Shown here piece by piece: positions 9,062-17,510 of a DNA stretch of 64,000 nucleotides. Every line of letters begins with the position of its first letter. Positions within the stretch are counted from its first letter, which is position 1. A program made the translations under genes and the position numbers. Origin of the DNA: JAVBKU01 sp031553875 (lineage in GTDB: Bacteria > Bacteroidota > Bacteroidia > Bacteroidales > Rikenellaceae); NCBI GenBank assembly GCA_031553875.1, contig JAVBKU010000020.1, positions 91,535-155,534 on the forward strand, in the 5' to 3' direction. Under the pieces are notes generated by a model. The model worked only from the letters and a program-made list of their open reading frames with translations. It was not told the DNA's origin and made no database searches.

Positions 9062-10093
9062 ATGAGCAAGCGCCACAAGAAACATATCCAACAACAGGAA
9101 GAGTATATAGAATCGATCCCTCTCGGCTCCTTTCATATCCCTCATTATCAACACAAAGACGACCCCTCTTTGATCCATGTATTCGTGGAGGGATACGAGG
9201 ATGTGGCCTTCTGGCGCGGTATTTTTGACGACCACGAGCGCGAGGGACTGAAATTTGAGATCGCCGTGCCACCCCGCGAGGACCTCGCCAAGGGCAAGCG
9301 CGTACTCCTGGACATGGTCGAGGAGAGCGACGAGCGCAAGATCCTGTGCGTCGACAGCGACTTCGACTTCCTGTTCGACCAGTCGACCGAGCAGTCGCGC
9401 ATGGTCAACAACTCGCCCTACATATTCCACACCTACGCCTACGCTACGGAAAACTTCCTCTGCTACCCGCCGTCGCTGCATAACGTCTGTGTGAAGTCGA
9501 CCAAGAACGACACGCGTATATTCGATTTCACCGTGTTCCTGAGGGAGTATTCCCGAATAATATACCCCCTGTTCATTTGGTACGCCCTATCGGCGGTGCG
9601 CAAGAGCGAAAAGATATTTTCCCTCGACGACTTTCGCAACAGCGTGAGGATCAACTATCTGGAAATCGACAACAATGGCGAAGCTCCGGCCACCCTCGAC
9701 TGGCTGCACCGCCAGGTGTCCAAGCGCCTCCACATACTCGAGCGCGATAAGCACGAGTGGGTGAGCGATATCATACACTTCGAGAGGAAACTCGTCAACC
9801 GTGGGCTGACCCGCGACAATACCACCATGTTCATGCAGGGCCACACGTTGCTGGATCACGTGGTGATGACCATACTCAACTCCGTGTGCGAGAAACTGCG
9901 CCAGATATCGCTCGACAAGATCACCCGCGGCACCAAGCGCGGCATAGCCCTGCGCAACGAACTGAGCAACTACAACAACTCCCTTCGTAACGTACGCGAG
10001 GTGTTGCTCGACAACGAGGGGTATAAAGAGTGCCCGCAATACAAACTGTTAAATGCCGATATAGAGCGGTATATCAACAAATTACAGATATAA
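9062..10093 (+). CDS. DUF4435 domain protein, TOPRIM-like
   Basis: A 343-residue cytoplasmic protein without signal peptide or membrane segments. FVEGYEDVAFW (E43) and CVDSDFDFLFD (D98, D100, D102) reproduce the glutamate plus DxD arrangement of TOPRIM metal sites, as in DUF4435 proteins and the nuclease part of OLD-family proteins. The remaining residues (about 150-343) are helical and charged. DUF4435 genes are often found beside an AAA/ABC-type ATPase in defence-like modules, but here the neighbours are the SUI1-like gene and pfkA, so it is an orphan. A weak promoter-like TATCTTTA lies about 15 nt upstream, and a strong terminator follows, so it is probably monocistronic. Nuclease activity is inferred from the motif only. 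Confidence 0.75.
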   Translation: MSKRHKKHIQQQEEYIESIPLGSFHIPHYQHKDDPSLIHVFVEGYEDVAFWRGIFDDHEREGLKFEIAVPPREDLAKGKRVLLDMVEESDERKILCVDSDFDFLFDQSTEQSRMVNNSPYIFHTYAYATENFLCYPPSLHNVCVKSTKNDTRIFDFTVFLREYSRIIYPLFIWYALSAVRKSEKIFSLDDFRNSVRINYLEIDNNGEAPATLDWLHRQVSKRLHILERDKHEWVSDIIHFERKLVNRGLTRDNTTMFMQGHTLLDHVVMTILNSVCEKLRQISLDKITRGTKRGIALRNELSNYNNSLRNVREVLLDNEGYKECPQYKLLNADIERYINKLQI

Positions 10094-10120
10094 CAACCTT
10101 GTTTTATGGGTGCGTTGTTT

Positions 10121-10158
10121 CGGGCGCGGGGATCTTATCCCCGCGCCCGGTTTGTTTT
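10121..10158 (+). terminator. Rho-independent terminator after the DUF4435 gene
   Basis: A perfect 13-bp stem (10121-10133 with 10137-10149), 3-nt loop, then GTTTGTTTT. It begins 27 nt past the stop codon. Confidence 0.88.
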
Positions 10159-10314
10159 CAGCTGCTTTCATCAAAAACAGCGGCGCCTGTGTCGACCCCG
10201 AGTGACAAAACCCCGTAAGCCCCGCTGATATACCCCCCCCCTCTGGCAATGTTAAGAAAAGGTTTATTTTGTTGTCCAAAGGAGGGAAACAGGACAAGAT
10301 GTATAATTAATTAC

Positions 10315-10322
10315 TACTTTTG
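10315..10322 (+). promoter_or_regulatory. -7 box of the pfkA promoter
   Basis: TACTTTTG matches the Bacteroidetes -7 consensus TAnnTTTG, 21 nt before the pfkA start. No clear -33 TTTG element is visible at the expected spacing. Confidence 0.6.
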
Positions 10323-10343
10323 TGGCGATAAAACGAAGAAATT

Positions 10344-11324
10344 ATGGCAAAGATCAATTGCATCGGGATCCTCACTTCCGGCGGCGACGCTCCCGGAATG
10401 AACGCGGCCATCAGGGCCGTCACCCGTACCGCCATCTACAACGAAATGAAAGTAATGGGGGTAATGAGGGGTTACAAGGGACTTGTGACCGGAGAGATCG
10501 TACCTTTTAAGACGCAGAACGTCAGTAATATAATCCAACAGGGTGGTACCATACTCAAAACCGCCCGCTGTGCGGAATTCACCACCGTCGAAGGTCGCCA
10601 GAAGGCTTATGACAACATCAAGGAAAAGGGTATCGACGCCCTCGTGGTGATAGGCGGCGACGGCTCCCTGACCGGGGCGCGCATCTTCGCCGAAGAGTTC
10701 GACCTGCCTGTCGTGGGCCTGCCTGGCACCATCGACAATGACCTGTTCGGCACCGACACCACCATAGGCTACGACACTGCGCTGAACACCATCGTGGAAG
10801 CTGTCGACAAGATACGCGACACGGCATCCTCGCACGAGAGGCTCTTTTTTATCGAGGTGATGGGCCGCGAAGCCGGGTTCCTCGCCCTCAACGGAGCGAT
10901 AGCTTCCGGGGCTGAGGCGGCGATAATCCCGGAGACAGCGAACGAAATAGACCCCCTTTACTCGCTGATAAGCAACGGATTCCGTAAATCCAAGAATAGT
11001 AGCATAGTACTCGTGGCCGAGAGCGAGCAGACCGGTGGAGCTATGGGCCTGGCCGAGAGGGTTAAGAAAGAGTACCCGCAGTACGACGTGAGGGTGACCA
11101 TCCTGGGCCACATACAGCGCGGCGGATCGCCCTCGGCGAGCGACCGTATTCTCGCCAGCCGTATGGGTGAGGCGGCCATAAACGCCCTCCTGGAGGGACA
11201 GCGCAATGTGATGATCGGCATCCAGAATGACGAACTGGTCTACATCCCCTTCAGCAAGGCGATCAAGAACCAGAAGCCCATAAACCGCGACCTGGTCAAC
11301 ACGCTGCATATACTGTCGATATAA
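10344..11324 (+). CDS. pfkA: 6-phosphofructokinase
   Basis: Phosphorylates fructose-6-phosphate to fructose-1,6-bisphosphate, the committed step of glycolysis. At 326 residues it has the length of the bacterial PfkA type. Visible motifs: GILTSGGDAPGMNAAIRA at the N-terminus (phosphoryl-donor loop), GGDGSLTGA near residue 105, PGTIDNDL (catalytic aspartate region) and DTTIGYDTALNT, then EVMGREAGFLAL and RGGSPSASDRI. The glycine in GGDGS is the residue normally associated with ATP use rather than pyrophosphate (PPi enzymes have Asp there), so an ATP-dependent enzyme is inferred. The gene is flanked by its own promoter box and a terminator. Confidence 0.96.
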   Translation: MAKINCIGILTSGGDAPGMNAAIRAVTRTAIYNEMKVMGVMRGYKGLVTGEIVPFKTQNVSNIIQQGGTILKTARCAEFTTVEGRQKAYDNIKEKGIDALVVIGGDGSLTGARIFAEEFDLPVVGLPGTIDNDLFGTDTTIGYDTALNTIVEAVDKIRDTASSHERLFFIEVMGREAGFLALNGAIASGAEAAIIPETANEIDPLYSLISNGFRKSKNSSIVLVAESEQTGGAMGLAERVKKEYPQYDVRVTILGHIQRGGSPSASDRILASRMGEAAINALLEGQRNVMIGIQNDELVYIPFSKAIKNQKPINRDLVNTLHILSI

Positions 11325-11393
11325 TAGTGTAGAGGAAGGCCGGCTGCCTTCAATCCTGACACGTAAAATATTTACAACGACTATATTAAAATG

Positions 11394-11430
11394 AAAACCA
11401 CGCTCTTTCGGGCGTGGTTTTTTATTTTTA
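11394..11430 (+). terminator. Rho-independent terminator after pfkA
   Basis: AAAACCACGC (11394-11403) pairs with GCGTGGTTTT (11412-11421) and is followed by a T-rich tract. Because it sits between convergent genes it may work in both directions. Confidence 0.85.
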
Positions 11431-11469
11431 TGTCGCCGGAAGTATTCTATTTCGTTAATTAGCTGACAA

Positions 11470-12147
11470 CTACATCTTAACCACCAGTGGCACCAGCGCT
11501 TTCTTGCCGGTCGGGGCCGGGAGCGGCTTCCAGCCGCGGGCGGCCATCTCGTAGAGGTACTCTATCACCACCTGCGAGGCCTGACGTGGCGCACCTCCCA
11601 CCTCGGTTATCTGGCGCACTATGCCGTTCTCGTCAACCTCGGCGTCCATTATAAGTACCTCGCCGTCGACATTCATCCCCAGGTGGCCTACCAGCCTGCG
11701 GGCTAATTCAGGGCTCCATCCGCCGGGAAGCACCGGGGTGCAGACCATCTCCGCACTCAAAGAGTCGCCCGCCGAAACCTCTCTGCAGTTCATTCCCAAT
11801 GGGCTGAAAATACGCCTGTTGCGATCATACGCGAATCTTATCACAGGAATACCCTCCGACACCTCGAACGACGACTTGCGGCCGCACAGCGTCACGTCGA
11901 CTATCTTCCGTCCCATGCTGTCGCGATGTGTCACATCGGCATCGAAGACCCTCAGGTCGCGCCTCACGCCGGAGCAAAAATCTTCCGTACGGTAGCGATA
12001 GACAGAGGTGTATCCGGGCGTGGTGATGATGATATTATATCCTCCCGCCCCCGGAAAAGGAAGTTCCTGCGCAGGGCAAACAAACGCCGTGAACGTCGCT
12101 AAAAACAACGCTGCACATACCCTCGAGGCCTTGCCACCCATTTTCAT
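11470..12147 (-). CDS. Secreted protein with TonB C-terminal-like domain
   Basis: About 225 residues. The open frame extends to 12234, but an ATG at 12147 (or the next, 12141) starts a clear signal peptide ending at VCPAQ, so the shorter form is chosen. The C-terminal 75 residues (GEVLIMDAEVDENGIVRQI, then a tryptophan segment GWKPLP and KKALVPLVVKM) follow the TonB C-terminal pattern of a beta strand, a short helix, then 'W-x-P-A' and a final strand. There is no membrane anchor plus proline-rich linker as in true TonB, so it is probably a periplasmic protein that only shares the fold. It lies 26 nt downstream of glnS on the same strand. Function unknown. Confidence 0.6.
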   Translation of the reverse strand: MKMGGKASRVCAALFLATFTAFVCPAQELPFPGAGGYNIIITTPGYTSVYRYRTEDFCSGVRRDLRVFDADVTHRDSMGRKIVDVTLCGRKSSFEVSEGIPVIRFAYDRNRRIFSPLGMNCREVSAGDSLSAEMVCTPVLPGGWSPELARRLVGHLGMNVDGEVLIMDAEVDENGIVRQITEVGGAPRQASQVVIEYLYEMAARGWKPLPAPTGKKALVPLVVKM

Positions 12148-12260
12148 GCCTGGTATTTTCCCGCGCATCGCAGGTGTAATTTTAGATGTTTCGAATACTG
12201 GCGGTGTGTATCCACCGCTTCGATCCTCGTTCAACGGATAAAACCTCCGTGGCCGCCTTT

Positions 12261-13934
12261 TTATTTCGCGGCCATTTTAGCCCATGAATCCTTGAGGGTG
12301 ACCGTGCGGTTAAAGACCATTTTCGAGGCCGTAGAGTCACGATCGATACAGAAGTAACCCACACGCTCGAACTGGAACTTTTCGACCTCTTTAGCCCCCA
12401 AAAGCGACGGCTCGATAAATCCGGTCACCACGGTCAGCGAATCGGGGTTGAGATAATCCTTGAAAGTCTTATCCTCGGCGATGTCTGAAGTATCCTCGTT
12501 GGTGAACAACCTGTCGAACAACCTCATCTCGGCTTTGGCCGCGTGGGCGGCTGAAACCCAGTGTATAACACCCTTGACTTTGCGTCCGTCGGACGATCCG
12601 CCGCCGATAGACTCAGGGTCGTAGGTACACCTCAATTCCTTTATATCGCCGTCCGCACCCTTGACAACTTCTTCGCACTTAATAAGATACGCGTACCTAA
12701 GGCGCACTTCGGCGCCCGGAGAGAGGCGGTAGTACTTCTTTGGGGGGTCTTCCATAAAATCATCCCTGTCGATGTATATCTCACGCGAGAACGGCACTTC
12801 ACGCGTTCCAGCTCTCTCGTCCTCGGGGTTGTTCACGGCGTTTATTATCTCTGTTTTGCCCTCGGGATAGTTGGTTATCACCACCTTGATCGGGTCGAGC
12901 ACGGCCATACGGCGCAGGGCGGTACGGTTGAGGTCTTCCCTGACGCAGAACTCCAATAGACTGTAATCTATGATGTTATCCCTCTTGGCCACCCCCACCT
13001 TGTCGGCGAAAGCGCGTATCGATTCAGGGGTATAACCCCTGCGCCTCAGAGCACATATCGTCGGCATTCGGGGGTCGTCCCAACCGGTCACTATCCCCTC
13101 CTGCACCAGCTGCAAGAGGCGCCTCTTACTCATCATCGTGTAGGTGAGGTTGAGCCTGGCGAACTCGTACTGGTGGCTGGGGTATATACCCAGTTTTTCG
13201 ATAAACCAGTCATACAGCGGCCTGTGCACGTCAAATTCGAGGGTACATATCGAGTGTGTGATCTTCTCAATGGAGTCGCTCTCGCCGTGGGCATAGTCGT
13301 ACATCGGGTAGATACACCATTTGTCGCCTGTACGGTGGTGTTCGGAATGGATGATGCGGTACATAATGGGGTCGCGCATCAGCATATTGGGGTGAGCCAT
13401 GTCTATCTTGGCCCTCAAAACCTTGTCCCCATCGGCGAATTCACCCTCTTTCATCCTGCGGAAAAGGTCTTTGTTCTCCTCTGCGCCACGGTTCCTCCAT
13501 GGGCTTTCCTTGCCCGGAACCGTTACGGTACCGCGGGTGAGGCGTATCTCCTCCTGCGTCTGGTCGTCGACGTAGGCAAGGCCCTTTTCTATAAGTTCAA
13601 CAGCCCAGTCGTAAAGCTGGTCGAAATAATCAGATGCGTAGTGCTCCTCGGCCCAGTTGAAGCCCAGCCACTGTACGTCTTCCTTGATCGAATCGACATA
13701 CTCCACGTCCTCCTTTACGGGGTTGGTGTCGTCAAAACGCAGGTTACACTTGCCGCCATACTTCTTTGCGAGGCCGAAATTAAGGCATATACTTTTGGCG
13801 TGGCCTATATGGAGATAGCCGTTGGGCTCCGGCGGGAACCTCGTATGTACCCTTTTTTCACCTTTGGCTATACTTTCCTCTATGATCTCTTCGAGAAAAT
13901 TAAGCGACCTTTCGCCCGCAACCTCGTTTACCAT
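12261..13934 (-). CDS. glnS: Glutaminyl-tRNA synthetase
   Basis: Charges tRNA-Gln with glutamine. The 557-residue protein has class I signatures: PPEPNGYLHIGHAKS (HIGH box) near residue 35 and MMSKRRL near residue 270 in place of KMSKS, which is normal for GlnRS. The catalytic domain also shows RFDDTNP and the C-terminal beta-barrel anticodon-binding region follows (for example YYRLSPGAEVRLRYAYLIKC). Start ATG at 13934. Having glnS implies direct charging of glutamine rather than only the transamidation route. No -7 box with good fit was found upstream. Confidence 0.97.
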   Translation of the reverse strand: MVNEVAGERSLNFLEEIIEESIAKGEKRVHTRFPPEPNGYLHIGHAKSICLNFGLAKKYGGKCNLRFDDTNPVKEDVEYVDSIKEDVQWLGFNWAEEHYASDYFDQLYDWAVELIEKGLAYVDDQTQEEIRLTRGTVTVPGKESPWRNRGAEENKDLFRRMKEGEFADGDKVLRAKIDMAHPNMLMRDPIMYRIIHSEHHRTGDKWCIYPMYDYAHGESDSIEKITHSICTLEFDVHRPLYDWFIEKLGIYPSHQYEFARLNLTYTMMSKRRLLQLVQEGIVTGWDDPRMPTICALRRRGYTPESIRAFADKVGVAKRDNIIDYSLLEFCVREDLNRTALRRMAVLDPIKVVITNYPEGKTEIINAVNNPEDERAGTREVPFSREIYIDRDDFMEDPPKKYYRLSPGAEVRLRYAYLIKCEEVVKGADGDIKELRCTYDPESIGGGSSDGRKVKGVIHWVSAAHAAKAEMRLFDRLFTNEDTSDIAEDKTFKDYLNPDSLTVVTGFIEPSLLGAKEVEKFQFERVGYFCIDRDSTASKMVFNRTVTLKDSWAKMAAK

Positions 13935-14073
13935 ATTGTGTTTATTTTCAATTATTTACATTAAGTGCGATTTCATAAAGGCCACTACGACAGTTAAGCA
14001 AATGACCTATAGATACACATACAACCTGCGAAATTAATAAAAAAACCGGCCTTTTAACATATCCCCGCCCCGG

Positions 14074-14117
14074 AAATAAAAAAATACCGCACTTTGTCAG
14101 GCGGTATTTTTTTATTT
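14074..14117. terminator. Long bidirectional terminator between nadA and glnS
   Basis: A perfect 17-bp stem (14074-14090 with 14101-14117) with a 10-nt loop, A-rich on the left and T-rich on the right, so it can act on either strand. It is about 150 nt after the nadA stop. The 332-bp gap 13935-14266 contains this, the AT-rich core TTTATTAAACTA at 14190-14201 and nothing else recognisable. Confidence 0.8.
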
Positions 14118-14266
14118 ATACATATGTCGCTTTATCAAACGATTACCATACGGCAATAATTTTAACGCATATTATCATTGTTATTATGGTTTATTAAACT
14201 ACAATATTTATTAAAAATGCCTTAAAATTATTCTCCGGTCTCCATAAATTGGTCAAAACACCTCAT

Positions 14267-15244
14267 TTATTTCGACAATTCGAGCATATTACGTATCGAC
14301 CGTTCGGCTTTAAGGCGCTCCCCTTCATCTATCACAACCTCCGGGGCTTCATATTTCAGCGCCAAGTACATCTTTTCTAAGGTCACCAACTTCATGTACG
14401 AACAATCGTTACATCCACACGTGGAGTCCATAGGTGGAGCGGGAATAAACCTCTTGCTGGGATTGGCTTTCACCATTTTATGAAGTATCCCGGATTCCGT
14501 AGCCACTATATATGTCTGAGAGTCATCTTTCCCAGTAAAATCAAGCAAGGCTGCCGTGCTGCCTATAAAATCAGCCGTCAGCAACACCACCTTCTTACAT
14601 TCCGGATGCGCCAACACCTTGGCGTCAGGATACTGCTTTTTAAGCTCAAGTATCTTCTCGGCAGAGAATTCTTCATGCACATGGCACGCGCCGTCCCACA
14701 CGACCATATTTTCGCGGCCCGTGAGGCTTTTTATATAAGCTCCGAGGTTGCGGTCTGGGGCGAAAACAATACCCACCGATGGATCCACAGACTTCACTAT
14801 ATCCACAGCGTTACTCGATGTACAGGTTATATCCGTCAGCGCCTTGACCCCTATAGACGTGTTTATATATGAAACAACCTTATAACCAGGATATTGCTCG
14901 ATAAACCGCGCCAGTTCCTCAGCCCTGCATGAATCGGCGAGCGAACAACCTGCATTCATATCAGGTATCAACACTTTTTTATTAGGAGACAATATCTTGG
15001 CGGTTTCGGCCATGAAATGAACACCGGCAAAAAGTATGATGTCGGCTCCAGTGTTTGCGGCCGCCTGCGACAAAGCCAGGCTATCGCCCGTAAAATCGGC
15101 TATATCCTGCACTTCAGGTCTGGTATAGTAGTGTGCGAGGATCACGGCGTTCTTCTCCTTTTTAAGCCGGAGTATCTCCTTCTTCACATCTATATTTACA
15201 GGGATCTTCTCATCGACGAAACCCTTCGAGATATCAACACCCAT
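14267..15244 (-). CDS. nadA: Quinolinate synthase A
   Basis: Condenses iminoaspartate with dihydroxyacetone phosphate to quinolinate in de novo NAD synthesis, using a [4Fe-4S] cluster. At 325 residues it belongs to the long form. Motifs: ILAHYYTRPEVQDIADFTGDS near residue 35, IPDMNAGCSLADSC (first cluster cysteine region), HPECKK, and STCGCNDCSYM near residue 285. A substrate loop HVHEEF is present. nadB and nadC are not adjacent. The 5' flank is the long AT-rich region, which shows no clear TAnnTTTG box close to the start. Confidence 0.97.
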   Translation of the reverse strand: MGVDISKGFVDEKIPVNIDVKKEILRLKKEKNAVILAHYYTRPEVQDIADFTGDSLALSQAAANTGADIILFAGVHFMAETAKILSPNKKVLIPDMNAGCSLADSCRAEELARFIEQYPGYKVVSYINTSIGVKALTDITCTSSNAVDIVKSVDPSVGIVFAPDRNLGAYIKSLTGRENMVVWDGACHVHEEFSAEKILELKKQYPDAKVLAHPECKKVVLLTADFIGSTAALLDFTGKDDSQTYIVATESGILHKMVKANPSKRFIPAPPMDSTCGCNDCSYMKLVTLEKMYLALKYEAPEVVIDEGERLKAERSIRNMLELSK

Positions 15245-15879
15245 CTTTTTATTTTCTTTTTTACTTAATTAAATTTAAATAAATATAGAGTAATAATAAT
15301 AGCTTGTCAGTATGTTGATAAACCATTTTATACTCCACAAGAAATCAAACAAACAAACACTTAATAACAACTTAACAACACATTTATTTTTATTAATCAA
15401 CATAAAATCAATATACTAATAAAAATAACAAACAGAGGTTGATAGATGTTATAAACATATTCACAGTCTATTTTCTTTCAACAATCAGGTCTATTTTTTG
15501 TTAGGCGTGTGGTTTGTTTTATGTAACTGTTTTTTCTTGCATTTCTTCCAGGTTTGTATATACCCCCGGCTAATTTGTTTTTCCTAATGAAAATACCAGA
15601 ATATCACAAAATTGTTTCAACACCGCCATCGCCACATTTTAACATTTTACAACAACTTAATATTTTTGTTATATCTTTGATAATTATATAGTTAAAAGAA
15701 GATCAACAATAATTATCAACACCTCGTGTATATATCTGATTTATCAGGATTTTATATGCCGGGAGCATAAGTCCGACTGATTACACTCATTTTTAATTCA
15801 TCACTCCCTTTTATATTATATTTTATTAAGCTATAATATAAAAACAAGGGATGTTTAATGTTAAAATGTTGTTTATTAG
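15245..15879. other. 635-bp AT-rich gene-free region with DnaA-box-like 9-mers (candidate replication origin)
   Basis: No reading frame of note lies here. The sequence is much richer in A/T than its surroundings. It contains TGTTGATAA at 15313-15321 and its exact reverse complement TTATCAACA at 15713-15721, each one base from the DnaA box TTATNCACA, plus ATATTCACA at 15457-15465, also one base off. It is 1.5 kb from the parS-like cluster and 1.6 kb from mnmG. The neighbouring genes are co-oriented, not divergent, which is against an origin. It may instead be a long promoter region for nadA. Confidence 0.35.
15811..15841. repeat. AT-rich inverted repeat downstream of thiC
   Basis: TTATATTATA and TATAATATAA are perfect 10-bp arms around an 11-nt loop, 39 nt past the thiC stop. 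It has no T run on the minus strand, so terminator function is doubtful. Confidence 0.45.
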
Positions 15880-17397
15880 CTACTTAATTGATTTGGTTAT
15901 CTTCATAGCGCAGAAATGTGGGCCGCACATCGAGCAATGGTCCGCGCCCTCGCGTATCATCTCGAAGTGCATACGCCTGGCCCTCTCGGGGTCGAGCGAT
16001 AGATTGAACTGGTCGTTCCAGCGGAAATCATACCGCGCCTTGCTCATCTGCAGGTCGCGCTCTATGGCGGCCGGGTGTCCCTTGGCCAGGTCGGCCGCAT
16101 GGGCGGCAAGTTTGAAAGTTACCACCCCCTCCCTCACGTCATCCTTATTTGGGAGCGCAAGATGCTCTTTAGTAGTGACATAGCACAACATTGAGGTACC
16201 CATCCACCCTATCATGGCCCCGCCTATAGCAGAGGTTATATGGTCATATCCGGCGCCTATATCGCTCACCAGAGGCCCGAGGGTATAGAATGGAGCCTCG
16301 TGGCAATACTCCCTCTGTTTATCCATATTCTCCTGTATCTTGTGCATGGGAACGTGGCCGGGGCCCTCGATTATTACTTGTACATCGTGTTTCCAGGCTA
16401 TCTTCGTCAGTTCGCCGAGAGTTCTCAATTCGCCGAACTGCGCGGAGTCGTTAGCGTCGGCGATAGATCCCGGGCGCAGTCCGTCACCCAAAGAAAATGC
16501 GACATCATATTGCTTTAAAATAGCGCAAATTTCTTCGAAGTGCGTATATAGAAAATTTTCAGCGTTATTATGTGTCATCCATTTGGCCAGTATCGAACCT
16601 CCTCTCGACACGATTCCTGTTATGCGTTTTGTCGCGTCAGGAACATATTCCCTTAATACCCCTGCGTGGATTGTAAAGTAGTCGACACCCTGCTCACACT
16701 GCTCCAGTAGCGTTTCTTTGTATATTTCCCAGGAAAGATCTTCTATGCGTCCGTCGACTTTTTCCAGCGCCTGGTATATGGGTACGGTCCCTATTGGCAC
16801 GGGTGTATTGCGAAGGATCGCCTCGCGTGTCTTGTGTATGTCGGCACCGGTGGAAAGATCCATTACCGTATCGGCCCCCCATTTGATCGCCCACAATGCT
16901 TTCTCGACTTCCTCTTCTATTGAAGACCCGAGCGCGGAGTTGCCTATATTAGCGTTGATCTTTACCAGGAACCGCCGACCTATTATCATTGGTTCAGCTT
17001 CGGGGTGGTTTCTGTTGCCGGGCAATATAGCCCTCCCTGCGGCAATTTCTTCCCTTACAACCTCAGGTGTTATGCCGCTTTCGGGATTATTCAGACTTTC
17101 GCGGATGGCCACATATTCCATCTCGGGAGTTATTATTCCTTGGCGCGCATACCATAATTGCGTACGGAATTCATCGCTCCTTCCCTTTCCGCCCCACTCC
17201 TTGACAACAGGAGGTAACCCCTTATGTATGTCTATTTTATAACCCTCGTCGGTGTATTTCCCGGTAGTGTCGTATGTGAGGAGTTTGTCCCCAGTCTGGA
17301 GCAGCACCTCTCTTACTCCTACCTTTATGGGATGCATAACACCGTCGAGATATATCTTTTTTGCGGAAAACTTACTTATATCAAAGAGTTTCTTCAT
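15880..17397 (-). CDS. thiC: Phosphomethylpyrimidine synthase (thiamine biosynthesis)
   Basis: A radical SAM-type enzyme that converts aminoimidazole ribotide to hydroxymethylpyrimidine phosphate. The 505-residue protein shows GNRNHPEAEPMIIG, NANIGNSALGSSIEEEVEKA-type core split here as NANIGNS and EEEVEKALWAIKWGADTVMD, GTVPIYQA, SLGDGLRPGSIADA, EGPGHVPM, and the C-terminal CSMCGPHFC, which supplies the three cluster cysteines (C-x2-C-x4-C). Other thi genes are not adjacent. The 113-bp upstream gap shows no TPP riboswitch but three parS-like palindromes, the nearest 17 bp from the start. It may be the last gene of the mnmG transcript or have its own promoter. Confidence 0.97.
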   Translation of the reverse strand: MKKLFDISKFSAKKIYLDGVMHPIKVGVREVLLQTGDKLLTYDTTGKYTDEGYKIDIHKGLPPVVKEWGGKGRSDEFRTQLWYARQGIITPEMEYVAIRESLNNPESGITPEVVREEIAAGRAILPGNRNHPEAEPMIIGRRFLVKINANIGNSALGSSIEEEVEKALWAIKWGADTVMDLSTGADIHKTREAILRNTPVPIGTVPIYQALEKVDGRIEDLSWEIYKETLLEQCEQGVDYFTIHAGVLREYVPDATKRITGIVSRGGSILAKWMTHNNAENFLYTHFEEICAILKQYDVAFSLGDGLRPGSIADANDSAQFGELRTLGELTKIAWKHDVQVIIEGPGHVPMHKIQENMDKQREYCHEAPFYTLGPLVSDIGAGYDHITSAIGGAMIGWMGTSMLCYVTTKEHLALPNKDDVREGVVTFKLAAHAADLAKGHPAAIERDLQMSKARYDFRWNDQFNLSLDPERARRMHFEMIREGADHCSMCGPHFCAMKITKSIK

Positions 17398-17413
17398 GTC
17401 TGTTTATTGCATT

Positions 17414-17429
17414 TGTTCCACGTGGAACG
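17414..17429. other. parS-like site 1
   Basis: TGTTCCACGTGGAACG. The central 14 bp GTTCCACGTGGAAC is a perfect palindrome. It matches the ParB-binding consensus TGTTTCACGTGAAACA in its CACGTG core and flanking GTT/AAC. Confidence 0.85.
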
Positions 17430-17453
17430 TTTTAATCGTTTCTTGATGTGTAT

Positions 17454-17469
17454 TGTTTCACGTGGAACA
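17454..17469. other. parS-like site 2
   Basis: TGTTTCACGTGGAACA, one base from the general parS consensus TGTTTCACGTGAAACA. It starts 40 bp after site 1. Confidence 0.88.
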
Positions 17470-17488
17470 AATTCGATTTAAGGGAAAA

Positions 17489-17504
17489 TGTTTCACGTGG
17501 AACA
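17489..17504. other. parS-like site 3
   Basis: TGTTTCACGTGGAACA, identical to site 2 and starting 35 bp after it. It ends 6 bp before the mnmG stop codon. Confidence 0.88.
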
Positions 17505-17510
17505 GTGGCT

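Noticed and set aside
10314..11309. 331-residue minus-strand open frame
   Set aside because: Antisense shadow of pfkA, which has all family motifs.
17414..17504. CRISPR array, because of three similar repeats at 35-40 bp spacing
   Set aside because: Only three 16-bp palindromes, which match parS; no cas genes and repeats are too short.
17398..17510. TPP riboswitch upstream of thiC
   Set aside because: The gap is only 113 bp and filled by the three parS-like palindromes; no THI-box core was seen.
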